Position numbers and translations under genes: made by a program. Below the pieces are notes generated by a model. That model was not told the origin of the DNA and ran no database searches. It worked only from the letters and a program-made list of their open reading frames with translations. From an uncultured Flavobacteriales bacterium (GTDB taxonomy: Bacteria; Bacteroidota; Bacteroidia; Flavobacteriales; BACL11), in the NCBI GenBank assembly GCA_905478555.1, contig CAJQIZ010000019.1, positions 1 to 57,133 on the forward strand: a stretch of DNA of 57,133 nt, given 5' to 3'. Of the stretch, positions 43,019 to 51,601 are shown piece after piece (position 1 is the stretch's first letter; each line of letters begins with the position of its first letter).

Positions 43019-44914
43019 TTAGTATGATCTTTGATTATTCCCTTCTATATAGTTCATAAAAGCTTTGTTTACTACCTTTACTCCTCCTGGTGTTGGGTAA
43101 TTTCCTGTAAAGTACCAATCTCCTTTATGGTCAGGACAAGAAGCATGTAAATCAGAAATAGATTGATATATTATTTCTACTTCAGCATTAGTTCCTTTTG
43201 GAGTTAGAAGTTCACTTATTTTAACTGAAATTTCTTCTGCAGAAAACGGTTTGTAAATATCTTGAACATAATTTACCATTTCTTCTTTTGGTAAATGAAC
43301 TTGTGACTTACATTTATTATACGTTTCAGTAAGAATGTGTTCTTGTTTTGTATCTTTTAATAACTCTACAGCTGCATTAAAGGCAATAAAATCACCCATT
43401 TTTGCCATATCAATTCCATAACAATCAGGATATCTGATTTGTGGAGCGGAAGAGACTACTACAATTTTTTTAGGGCTTAATCTATCTAGTATTCTTATAA
43501 TAGATTGTTTCAAGGTAGTTCCTCTTACAATACTGTCGTCAATCATAACTAGGTTGTCAGTAGGTTTTACGGTACCGTAAGTAACATCATAAACATGAGC
43601 AACTAGGTCGTCTCTACTGTCATCAGAAGTAATAAAGGTTCTTAGTTTAGCGTCCTTTATTGCAATCTTCTCTGCCCTTGGAGATATCTCCATTATTTTT
43701 GCTATTTCATCATGACAAGGTTTTGATCCTAGTTCCTGAATCTTTTTAGTTTTTATTTTATTTAAATAAGAATGACATCCTTTTAACAATCCAAAATAAG
43801 AAACTTCAGCTGTGTTTGGGATGTATGAGAATACTGTATTTCTCACATCATTATCAATAGATTCTAATACCTTTGCGAAAATTCGTTTACCAAGCTCTAA
43901 CCTTTCATTATAGATGTCTTTATCATTTCCTCTAGAGAAATAGATACGCTCAAACGAACAAGCTTTTCTTTCTAAAGGTTCTCTCACTTGTTTTTCCTTA
44001 ACAGTACCATCTTTCTTTATGATAAGTGCATGACCTCTTTTTATCTCTTTTACATCATCAATATCTACATTAAATGCAGTTTGTATTACAGGTCGTTCAG
44101 AGGCAACAACTACTATCTCATCATCTTTGTAATAATAGGCTGGTCTAATTGCGTTTGGGTCTCTCAGTGCAAAAGCATCTCCATGTCCCATTAATCCACA
44201 CATCACATATCCTCCATCCCAATATTTAGCGGATTGAGTTAATATATCTTGTAGGTCTAACTCCTTTTCAATTACTTTTGTAATCTCTTTTTTACTAAAA
44301 TTATCTTTATTTTTGTAGTAAATTTCATCATTTGCCTCATCTAAAAAATGACCAATTTTTTCTAAAATAGTTACGGTGTCAGCCATTTGTTTTGGGTGCT
44401 GACCTAAATCTACTAACTGATTGAAAAGTTCATCCACATTTGTCATATTGAAGTTTCCTGCCAATACCACATTTCTTGTTTTCCAGTTACTTTGTCTTAA
44501 AAAGGGATGACATTGTTCAATTGTATTTTCTCCAAATGTTCCGTACCTTAAATGTCCTAAAAATAACTCTCCTGTAAATGGTAGGTTTTCCTTCATCCAT
44601 TTTGGGTCCTTTAATTTTTCAGGATCACTTTCTTCTAGTTCTACAAACCTTCTGTTGACTTGTTTAAAAACATCTTGTATAGGGTTTGTTGCTACTGATC
44701 TCTTTCTACTAATATATCTTTTTCCTGCTTTTACATCTAACTTTACATTTGCTAAACCAACACCATCTTGTCCTCTATTGTGTTGTTTTTCCATTAATAA
44801 ATACATTTTATTTAATCCGTAAAGGGATGTTCCGTATTTTTTTTGGTAAAACTCTAAAGGTTTTAGCAATCGTAACATTGCTACTCCACATTCGTGCTTA
44901 ATTGAATCGCTCAT
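43019..44914 (-). CDS. purF: Amidophosphoribosyltransferase-type protein (PurF family, 631 residues)
   Basis: Class II glutamine amidotransferase fused to a phosphoribosyltransferase. The catalytic Cys is C9 in KHECGVAML, with GHLRYGTFGENT and LAGNFNMTNVDELF in the glutaminase domain; PRPP binds at LVMIDDSIVRGTTLKQSI; IRYPDCYGIDM follows. Family function: first step of purine synthesis, PRPP + glutamine to phosphoribosylamine. At 631 residues it is the long Bacteroidota form, with extra sequence between the domains and at the end. It lies 34 bases after the glutaredoxin gene and has a TACTTTTG box (near 44930), so it may be separately transcribed. A shorter canonical PurF elsewhere in the genome is possible. 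Confidence 0.9.
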   Translation of the reverse strand: MSDSIKHECGVAMLRLLKPLEFYQKKYGTSLYGLNKMYLLMEKQHNRGQDGVGLANVKLDVKAGKRYISRKRSVATNPIQDVFKQVNRRFVELEESDPEKLKDPKWMKENLPFTGELFLGHLRYGTFGENTIEQCHPFLRQSNWKTRNVVLAGNFNMTNVDELFNQLVDLGQHPKQMADTVTILEKIGHFLDEANDEIYYKNKDNFSKKEITKVIEKELDLQDILTQSAKYWDGGYVMCGLMGHGDAFALRDPNAIRPAYYYKDDEIVVVASERPVIQTAFNVDIDDVKEIKRGHALIIKKDGTVKEKQVREPLERKACSFERIYFSRGNDKDIYNERLELGKRIFAKVLESIDNDVRNTVFSYIPNTAEVSYFGLLKGCHSYLNKIKTKKIQELGSKPCHDEIAKIMEISPRAEKIAIKDAKLRTFITSDDSRDDLVAHVYDVTYGTVKPTDNLVMIDDSIVRGTTLKQSIIRILDRLSPKKIVVVSSAPQIRYPDCYGIDMAKMGDFIAFNAAVELLKDTKQEHILTETYNKCKSQVHLPKEEMVNYVQDIYKPFSAEEISVKISELLTPKGTNAEVEIIYQSISDLHASCPDHKGDWYFTGNYPTPGGVKVVNKAFMNYIEGNNQRSY

Positions 44915-44948
44915 TGATTTGATTTTGGATGTACAAAAGTAGGTTTAA

Positions 44949-45179
44949 TTATTTGATAATTTTCATCAATCCACTGATTCCTGGATTGGTATAAATTACT
45001 CCTTCTATATCTAAAGTTGGTATAATTCTTTTCCCATTATTTACCTTTTCTAGAAAGTCAATTGCTTCCTGATTATCAGTAATTATAATATATTCAAATT
45101 CAAATCCTTTTTCTTCTAAAAATCTTTTTGTTGTCACGCAATCCGAACACCAATCTGCACCATATACTTTAATATTCAT
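44949..45179 (-). CDS. Glutaredoxin/mycoredoxin-like protein
   Basis: 76 residues with a thioredoxin fold: MNIKVYGADWCSDCVTTKRFLEEKG, CxxC motif at residues 11-14, a conserved GKRIIPTLDIEG with the cis-Pro, and YTNPGISGLMKII. Catalyses thiol-disulfide exchange in the cytoplasm. It overlaps the end of the 92-residue gene by 11 bases, so it belongs to the same transcript as the decarboxylase cluster. Confidence 0.88.
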   Translation of the reverse strand: MNIKVYGADWCSDCVTTKRFLEEKGFEFEYIIITDNQEAIDFLEKVNNGKRIIPTLDIEGVIYTNPGISGLMKIIK

Positions 45180-45447
45180 AGTTTGTAGTTTTAAAAGTTA
45201 TTATTGTTCCGTTTTGTATTATATTACATTCCTTACAATGTGAAATATATGTAAATTCGTAATCTTTATTTATATCAAAATTTGTATCTGTTGTAAATAT
45301 CCTGTCACATTCTAGTTTACCTTTTTCTGAGTATCTTTTTATTCTGAATGCTCTTTCTTCTTCTTCTTCTTCAGTGATTTCAAACCATGAACTAGAAAGT
45401 CCTTTTAATAATTGAGCTTTTTCAGATATGTTTTTAGGTTTACACAT
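45169..45447 (-). CDS. 92-residue protein of unknown function
   Basis: Starts MCKPKNISEKAQLLKGLSSSW, then a very acidic run FEITEEEEEERAF, a basic strand RIKRYSEKGKLECDRIF, and a C-terminal half with HCKECN (a possible metal-binding pair). The start is ATG at 45447; the in-frame TTG at 45459 is not needed. It overlaps the second papain-like paralog by 8 bases and the glutaredoxin by 11. Cytoplasmic. No family recognised; I can only describe it. Confidence 0.6.
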   Translation of the reverse strand: MCKPKNISEKAQLLKGLSSSWFEITEEEEEERAFRIKRYSEKGKLECDRIFTTDTNFDINKDYEFTYISHCKECNIIQNGTIITFKTTNYEY

Positions 45448-46138
45448 TTTCTTTTTCAATGTCGATAAAATAGGCTTTTATCTTATTTCTTGTTATTTTA
45501 ATACAGCTATTATATTCTACTTTATAAAAATTCGAGTTAGAGATGGAAATATTTCTCTTTGGGGACGGTGTGATGTTTGCTTGTATCTTTAATCTGCATC
45601 TTTTATAAATAGAAACCCCAGATTTACGAATAATTTTAGATACAAAACGAGAACAATTAGATCCTTTTCTAACAAAAGGTCCATAGGAAATTGCTCCTTT
45701 TTCTTGCATTTGTTTTGCAAAACTAAATGATTGGTTAAAATTTATCCCACTTAATACTGATGCGTAAAGTACACCCTCACCATGCGTTGCTTCATTATTA
45801 GCAATTTCTATCAATATATCATTTATGTTAGTTATGTTATCATGTTTAATTTTTGCTAGTATAGATATTCCAATTTCTGGGTCTGTTTCCGCATCTCTGA
45901 CTCTTCCAAAATCAACTGGAGTTTGATATCTTCCAAAATCCATATAATGTAATTTATTAGTTTCCGAGTTTACAAGGATTAGTGCAGAATGGCCTACTCT
46001 ATATTGTCCATTTTTTGAAAGTTTTCTGCGAGGGGTATAACGTAGGATTCTCAAAAGTAAAGAATCATACCACGCATTAGCTGATTCCACCATCCCTTCT
46101 GGCCATGCTAAAGTTATTATGAAATCTGAATTTTTCAT
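45440..46138 (-). CDS. Permuted papain-like (NlpC/P60-like) protein, paralog 2
   Basis: 232 residues without a signal peptide, homologous to the upstream gene. The shared opening is SDFIITLAWPEG, then RVGHSALILVNSETNKLHYMDFGRY (candidate catalytic His), GRVRDAETDPEI, THGEGVLYASVLSGI, and SNCSRFVSKIIRKSG with the candidate nucleophile Cys. His before Cys fits circularly permuted papain folds such as YiiX/LRAT-like proteins (inference). A basic extension after residue 185 (LKIQANITPSPKRNIS) is missing from its paralog. Also longer after Trp-Tyr-Asp (TPRRKLSKNGQ). It lies 13 bases after paralog 1, and overlaps the 92-residue gene. Confidence 0.65.
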   Translation of the reverse strand: MKNSDFIITLAWPEGMVESANAWYDSLLLRILRYTPRRKLSKNGQYRVGHSALILVNSETNKLHYMDFGRYQTPVDFGRVRDAETDPEIGISILAKIKHDNITNINDILIEIANNEATHGEGVLYASVLSGINFNQSFSFAKQMQEKGAISYGPFVRKGSNCSRFVSKIIRKSGVSIYKRCRLKIQANITPSPKRNISISNSNFYKVEYNSCIKITRNKIKAYFIDIEKENV

Positions 46139-46151
46139 TGGTGCAATAATA

Positions 46152-46748
46152 CTATTTAATTTTTATATTTTCAAAATAGAATAATATTGATATTTTTTTT
46201 ATTAATGGTATTCTAAGTAATAAATCATTAACTATTACTTTTATTTTCTCTGTACTACTTCCTGTTGATTTTTTTATAATTTCATACACGAATCTTCCGC
46301 AATTTAAAGATTTATTAGAAAAAGGACCAAAAGAAATAAATTTACTATCTTGTTGTTTTTTTGCATATTCTATTCCTTCACTAGCATTAATGTTGTTTAA
46401 TACTTTGTAATATAGTGTTCCTTCTCCATATGTTGCTTTGTTTTCCGCAATTTCTAATATAATATTAGAAAGGTTTATAATTTTATTATTTTGAATTATA
46501 GCTAAGTGTTTTATATTTAATTTAGGGTCTGTTTTATAGTTACGAACCCTACCTGTTCCGTTAGGTGTGTCATATCTACCAAAGTCATAATAGTATACTT
46601 TTTTGGTAAGGGAATTTATAAGTATTACAGCTGTGTGTCCAATTTTGTATTTTCGGTTTAATCCTAAGATTTTATCGTACCAAGATCCAACGGATGCTAT
46701 TTTACCTTCCGGCCATGCTAGTGTAATTATAAAATCAGAGTTTAGCAT
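46152..46748 (-). CDS. Permuted papain-like (NlpC/P60-like) protein, paralog 1
   Basis: 198 residues, no signal peptide. It shares with the next gene SDFIITLAWPEG, KIGHTAVILINSLTKKVYYYDFGRYDTP, GRVRNYKTDP, TYGEGTLYYKVLNNI and NCGRFVYEIIKKS, so the candidate His-Cys pair is conserved. The two are a tandem duplication with roughly 40-50% identity by eye. It starts 7 bases after the decarboxylase stop, so it is clearly co-transcribed. Function unknown; a cysteine hydrolase or transferase acting on an amide is possible. Confidence is high for the gene, low for the function. Confidence 0.65.
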   Translation of the reverse strand: MLNSDFIITLAWPEGKIASVGSWYDKILGLNRKYKIGHTAVILINSLTKKVYYYDFGRYDTPNGTGRVRNYKTDPKLNIKHLAIIQNNKIINLSNIILEIAENKATYGEGTLYYKVLNNINASEGIEYAKKQQDSKFISFGPFSNKSLNCGRFVYEIIKKSTGSSTEKIKVIVNDLLLRIPLIKKISILFYFENIKIK

Positions 46749-46755
46749 TTAATAA

Positions 46756-48126
46756 TTACTCAACATTATTTTCTGTAAATGATTCTAATATTTTAAAGAA
46801 ATTTAAAATATTCTCTGATGTATTTTCTCTATTTATGGTTACAAGTCTAATAAACGTTTCTCCTTTATGTTCTCCGTAACCAACCATTAGTTTATTTTTA
46901 AGATATAAATCTGTGCACAATTTTTTAGGATCTAGATCTTTGTAATTAAAACAAATAGAGAGGCTATTGTCAAAACTATAAATTGTATAATCACTATTAT
47001 TTTTAATATATTTTCTAGCAGTATCTGCTAAAGAGTAACTGTGATCTACCATTTCAGATATTCCTTTTGTTCCTAATGATTTCCAGAGTGTCCAGAATTT
47101 TAACGCGTTATTTCTTCTACCGCATTCAAATGATGTTTGACCTAAATTATACTCATCATTATCTGTTTGATAGAGGTAGTTTGCTTTATTACTAAATGAA
47201 TTAAGTAGATTCCCACCTTCCTTTACTAATAATATAGATGTTGATATGGGGGTACCTAATGTCTTATGAGGGTTGAAACAGAAAGAATCAGAAAGTTCTA
47301 TTCCTTCTACTAAATGTTTGTATTTCTCTGAAAATATAAGACTACCTCCATAAGCCCCATCTAAATGTAGCCAAATATTATATTTTTTACAGATTTCGGC
47401 AATCTCTATAATTGGATCGATTGCTCCCATGACAGTTGTTCCTATTGTAGCATTTATAAAAAATGGGGTTAGTCCGTTTTTAATATCCTCTTCTATTTGA
47501 ACGGTTATTTCAGAAGAGATCATTTCTCCTTTCTTATTAGTATCTATGTATCTTACATTATCTCTACCAATTCCTGAAAAAGATGCGTTCTTATCCATGG
47601 AGTAATGAGAGCTTCTAGAACTGTAACATATTAGTTTATTGCTGTCTCCACTATATTTTGATTCCGGATTTTTTTTATCTCTAGCCATGACCAATGCCAT
47701 AAAATTACTCATACTTCCACCGGTGGGTATAGTACCTGCTGATGTTTCTGGATAGGATATCATTGCGGCAATTTTTCGTATAATTTCTTTTTCTATTTCT
47801 ACCATTGGTCCTGAAATTTTATAGGTAGCCATACTATTATTTAAAATAACGGCTAATAGATCACCTAATACAGCTTTACTATTAAGTCCTCCGAATAGTT
47901 GATTAAAGAATAAATTCCCACTTGTTTTGGGAGTATTAAGAATTAAATGATTTAATGATTCTTTTAATTCTTCATCCGAAATAGGATTTTCTTTTAAAGA
48001 AATATTAAATATTTTTAGTAGCTCGTTAGGATCAATTTGATTTACAACTCCTCTTTCTTCATCCTTTATAAGAGATTGTGCCAGAGAATTGAAAATATTT
48101 AGATCATTAGATAGTTTTTCTGACAT
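46756..48126 (-). CDS. Pyridoxal-phosphate-dependent decarboxylase (group II)
   Basis: 456 residues of the aspartate/glutamate/diaminobutyrate decarboxylase family. Seen are SAGTIPTGGSMSNFMAL (PLP phosphate), SSHYSMDKNASFSGI, IGTTVMGAIDPI, WLHLDGAYGGSLIF (Asp contacting the PLP nitrogen), and the PLP Lys in FCFNPHKTLGTPIS, where HKTLG replaces the usual HKW. Tail residues include a PLP-domain helix RNNALKFWTLWKSLG. It catalyses removal of the alpha-carboxyl of an amino acid; the substrate cannot be assigned. First gene of the minus-strand cluster, divergent from the CotH gene; a palindrome lies in the shared upstream region. Confidence 0.9.
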   Translation of the reverse strand: MSEKLSNDLNIFNSLAQSLIKDEERGVVNQIDPNELLKIFNISLKENPISDEELKESLNHLILNTPKTSGNLFFNQLFGGLNSKAVLGDLLAVILNNSMATYKISGPMVEIEKEIIRKIAAMISYPETSAGTIPTGGSMSNFMALVMARDKKNPESKYSGDSNKLICYSSRSSHYSMDKNASFSGIGRDNVRYIDTNKKGEMISSEITVQIEEDIKNGLTPFFINATIGTTVMGAIDPIIEIAEICKKYNIWLHLDGAYGGSLIFSEKYKHLVEGIELSDSFCFNPHKTLGTPISTSILLVKEGGNLLNSFSNKANYLYQTDNDEYNLGQTSFECGRRNNALKFWTLWKSLGTKGISEMVDHSYSLADTARKYIKNNSDYTIYSFDNSLSICFNYKDLDPKKLCTDLYLKNKLMVGYGEHKGETFIRLVTINRENTSENILNFFKILESFTENNVE

Positions 48127-48150
48127 TTTTTATTTGATTTATTTTTTTTG

Positions 48151-48158
48151 CAAAACTA
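48151..48158 (-). promoter_or_regulatory. -7 promoter box of the decarboxylase cluster
   Basis: TAGTTTTG on the minus strand, 25 bases before the ATG at 48126. It overlaps the left end of the palindrome at 48156-48188. No clear -33. Confidence 0.45.
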
Positions 48159-48188
48159 TAAAATAAGATTAATAATCTCTATTTATAG
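48156..48188. promoter_or_regulatory. 33-base imperfect palindrome in the divergent promoter region, candidate operator
   Basis: CTATAAAATAAGATTA (48156-48171), one central A, then TAATCTCTATTTATAG (48173-48188). The inner 13 bases AGATTA-A-TAATCT are a perfect inverted repeat and 13 of 16 arm positions pair. It touches the decarboxylase -7 box and lies 50 bases upstream of the CotH promoter. A half-site-like AAGATTATAAT recurs near 48220. Confidence 0.45.
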
Positions 48189-48238
48189 TTCTTACTTTCT
48201 TGACTGCTTATAAACACATAAGATTATAATATTCTTAC

Positions 48239-48268
48239 TTTGAGAAATTTACTTTTTTTGTATATTTG
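48239..48268 (+). promoter_or_regulatory. Promoter of the CotH-domain gene
   Basis: TTTG (48239-48242), an 18-base spacer and TATATTTG (48261-48268), an almost ideal Bacteroidota promoter ending 5 bases before the ATG at 48274, so the mRNA must be nearly leaderless. Confidence 0.7.
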
Positions 48269-48273
48269 CAGTT

Positions 48274-51200
48274 ATGAGAAAAATATTTTTATCACTTATT
48301 ACACTTTTATCCCTTTCTGTTTCATCACAATTGGTTGTTAATGAGTATTCTGCAGCGAATTATGATAGTTATCAGGATAACTATAATGAATATGAAGATT
48401 GGTTAGAACTGTATAACCCTACTGCAATAGCTATTGATATAAGTGGTTATTACCTTTCGGATAAGGTAAGTAACCCAACAAAATGGCAAGTTCCTTCTTC
48501 TTTTATTGTTCCTGCAAATGGAGTTGCTGTTGTTTTTTGTTCAGGAAGAAATGAAGTAAGTGGTGGTTTTGCTCATACTAACTTTAAGATTACGCAAACC
48601 AAAGGTAGTGAGGTTTTCTTACTTTCTGATGCAGCAGCTGTGCTTTTAGATTCAGTTTCTGTTAGGTCTAATTTAAAAACTCATTCTAGAGGAAGAGAAG
48701 TGAACGGAAGTGCCATTTGGTCAGTATTTACAAACCCTACACCAAATACTGCAAATGCTGCTGCTTTACAAGAGTATGCATCTACCCCAATTTTCTCTAT
48801 CCCTTCAGGCTATTATACAACATCTGCACAAGTCATTATTACTACTCCAGATCCGAATATTACTATTTATTATACTACTGACGGTAGTAAACCAGATAAT
48901 ACATCTGCACAATACACGGTTCCAATTACCTTTACTCAAACTACGGTTTTAAAGGCGGTTGCTTATAGTTCTACTGCAAATATTCCTCCTTCATTTATAG
49001 AGTACAATACTTATTTTGTAGATGATACACATACTATACCTATTCTTTCTATTTCTGGAAATAGGGTAGGAGATTTACTGAATGGAAATGCAAGTTTAGA
49101 ACCAGAAGGTACAATTGAATGGTTCAATAAAAATGGAGTTCTTTTAGATAAAGGAATGGGGGAATATGATAAGCATGGTAACGATTCTTGGGCGTATAAT
49201 CAGAGAGGTTTTGATTATGTAATGAGAGATCAATTTGGTTATAATTACGCTTTACAAGACAAGGTATTTACAACTAAAAGTAGAGATAAATTTCAGAGAT
49301 TAATTGTTAAAGCGGCTGCAAATGATAATTATCCTTCCTCTGATGGTGCTCATATCAGAGATGCTTATGTAAATCATTTGTCTCAATTATCTGATCTACG
49401 TTTAGATGAAAGGAGTACATCTTCTTGTATTTTATACATGAATGGAAACTATTGGGGGGTGTATGAGATGAGAGAAAAGGTAGATGATCATGATTTTACA
49501 GATTATTATTATGATCAAGATAAGAACAACTTACAATATCTTAAAACTTGGGGAGGAACTTGGACGGAATATGGAGCTCCGAACGCACAACCAGATTGGG
49601 ATGCCTTTGTTGCTTTTGTTGCAGCAAACCCTATGAATATTCAAGCTAATTATAATACCGCAAAATCAGAGTTTAATACAGGAAGTTTAATTGATTACTT
49701 TTTATTAAATTCATATGTTGTATGTGCTGATTGGTTAAATTGGAATACTTCATGGTGGAGGGGAATGGATCCAACGGGTGATAAGAAAAAATGGAGATAT
49801 ACTTTATGGGATATGGACAATACATTTGGTCATGGAGCAAATTATACAGGAATACCAAGTACTGGAGTAAACGCAGACCCTTGTGATCCTAGTAGTTTGG
49901 GTAATACAGGAGGCCAAGGACATGTTCCTATTTGGAATGAAATGCTTACAAATAATGATTTTTTTGATGAATATGTAAACAGGTGGCAAGATTTAGCAAC
50001 TACCGATTTATCTTGTGCTAATATGATAGATGTACTAGATAGTATGATAGCGGTTATTGAGCCTGAGATGCCACGACAAATTGCCACATGGGGAGGGAAT
50101 TATGCTACATGGCAATCCAATGTTCAGGATATGAGGGATTTTATTTTAGCTAGATGTAGTACTATGAATAATGGTTTCTTACCTTGTTATCCTGATCTTT
50201 CTGGTCCATTTAATGTAACTGTAGAAATTATTGGAATTGGAGAGGTTGAAATGAGTGATAATCTAATTATTAATGAAATAAATACTCCTCAAAATTATAG
50301 CAGATTTGGGGGTGTAGATCTACCTTTTGAAGTAAAAAGTGGTACATTTCAGTATTGGGAAATTGTACCTGCAGGAACTTATGTTTTCGATCCTCTTGCA
50401 GATACTTTATCTATAGAATTATTAGGAGATGTTACTGTTCGAGCAGTATTTATCCCTCCAACACCAACAAGAGATATTGTATATAAAGTAGAGCCTGCAG
50501 GAACTACTACTTCTATTGATGTGAATGGAGTAAATATGAATATATTTCCTAGTTCCATAAATTACACTATTGGAGATACAGTGATTGTTGTTCCTCAAAT
50601 AGATCCTCTTTTTGGATTTAGTTATTGGGAAACAGATTCCGTAATTATGATGCCATTAAACACAAATGTTACAGATTCGTTTTATGTAAATTATCATGAT
50701 ACAGTAGTTTTACATATTTATGAATTACCTACTATTGAAGCTTTTATGAGTGGTAATGATAGTATTTGTGACAATGATGTGAATACTGCTGAGGTAAAGG
50801 TTAGTTTTAGTGGAGTATCTCCTTATACCTTTGTGTATAAGCACAATGGAACTATTCAGGATGCAATTGTCACAACATTAAATCCGTATATTATAGAAAC
50901 AGATAATGCAGGAATATATGACTTAGTTAGCTTTTCGGATGCAAATGAGGTAGGAGGTATTGTTGGGCAAGCATTAGTTACTGTATTTTCTTCTCCAATT
51001 GCAAACTTCCACCTTACAGATACTGATACTTTAAATATATTAGATGCTACAACTGAATTTATAGATGATTCAGAAGGATTTATTGTATCATGGCAGTGGG
51101 ATTTTGGAGATAATTCTGTATATGATTATACAGAAAGACCTACTCATACTTATTCTTCAATAGCAAATTCACATACTGTCTCTCTAATTATTACAGATGA

Positions 51201-51549
51201 TAATAACTGTAAGGACACTACTTTCAGAAATATTATAATAAAAGATGAATATTGGATTTACATTCCCAACTCCTTTACTCCTGATAACGATCAAATAAAT
51301 GATAATTTCTGTATCTCGTATAACGGTATTAGAGGGGAAACTTTTAGTTTTATTATTTACGATAGATTTTCTAATGTAGTATATTCTACAAGCAACATTC
51401 ACGATTTGGATTGTAACAATGGTTGGGACGGAAATTACCAAGAAACAGGAACTCCCTTGCTAATGGGTACTTATGTTTATGAAATAATCTATAAAGATTT
51501 TGACGGATGGAAACACCAAGATTTTGGAAATATTTTTATCATACGATAA
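48274..51549 (+). CDS. CotH kinase-family, multidomain, T9SS type B secreted protein
   Basis: 1091 residues. A signal peptide (MRKIFLSLITLLSLSVSSQ), a lamin-tail-like domain (residues 20-155: LVVNEYSAANY, WLELYNPTAIAIDISGYYLSD), a chitobiase-type C-terminal repeat (about 172-245, TPDPNITIYYTTDGSKPD), a CotH kinase domain (255-640; NYPSSDGAHIRDAYVNHLSQ, GNYWGVYEMREKVDDHDF, and the DMDNTFG metal site), beta-sandwich regions, a PKD domain (about 935-1000, WDFGDNSVYDYTERPTHTYSS) and a type B sorting domain (FIPNSFTPDNDQINDNFC-like: IYIPNSFTPDNDQIN). Known CotH proteins phosphorylate secreted proteins. Exported by T9SS and surface-bound. The MFS gene follows after a 52-base gap. Confidence 0.9.
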   Translation: MRKIFLSLITLLSLSVSSQLVVNEYSAANYDSYQDNYNEYEDWLELYNPTAIAIDISGYYLSDKVSNPTKWQVPSSFIVPANGVAVVFCSGRNEVSGGFAHTNFKITQTKGSEVFLLSDAAAVLLDSVSVRSNLKTHSRGREVNGSAIWSVFTNPTPNTANAAALQEYASTPIFSIPSGYYTTSAQVIITTPDPNITIYYTTDGSKPDNTSAQYTVPITFTQTTVLKAVAYSSTANIPPSFIEYNTYFVDDTHTIPILSISGNRVGDLLNGNASLEPEGTIEWFNKNGVLLDKGMGEYDKHGNDSWAYNQRGFDYVMRDQFGYNYALQDKVFTTKSRDKFQRLIVKAAANDNYPSSDGAHIRDAYVNHLSQLSDLRLDERSTSSCILYMNGNYWGVYEMREKVDDHDFTDYYYDQDKNNLQYLKTWGGTWTEYGAPNAQPDWDAFVAFVAANPMNIQANYNTAKSEFNTGSLIDYFLLNSYVVCADWLNWNTSWWRGMDPTGDKKKWRYTLWDMDNTFGHGANYTGIPSTGVNADPCDPSSLGNTGGQGHVPIWNEMLTNNDFFDEYVNRWQDLATTDLSCANMIDVLDSMIAVIEPEMPRQIATWGGNYATWQSNVQDMRDFILARCSTMNNGFLPCYPDLSGPFNVTVEIIGIGEVEMSDNLIINEINTPQNYSRFGGVDLPFEVKSGTFQYWEIVPAGTYVFDPLADTLSIELLGDVTVRAVFIPPTPTRDIVYKVEPAGTTTSIDVNGVNMNIFPSSINYTIGDTVIVVPQIDPLFGFSYWETDSVIMMPLNTNVTDSFYVNYHDTVVLHIYELPTIEAFMSGNDSICDNDVNTAEVKVSFSGVSPYTFVYKHNGTIQDAIVTTLNPYIIETDNAGIYDLVSFSDANEVGGIVGQALVTVFSSPIANFHLTDTDTLNILDATTEFIDDSEGFIVSWQWDFGDNSVYDYTERPTHTYSSIANSHTVSLIITDDNNCKDTTFRNIIIKDEYWIYIPNSFTPDNDQINDNFCISYNGIRGETFSFIIYDRFSNVVYSTSNIHDLDCNNGWDGNYQETGTPLLMGTYVYEIIYKDFDGWKHQDFGNIFIIR

Positions 51550-51601
51550 ACTGAAAAAAATTATTAAATCGTATTTAAGTCTAGAAAAACATATCCTTTT
51601 G

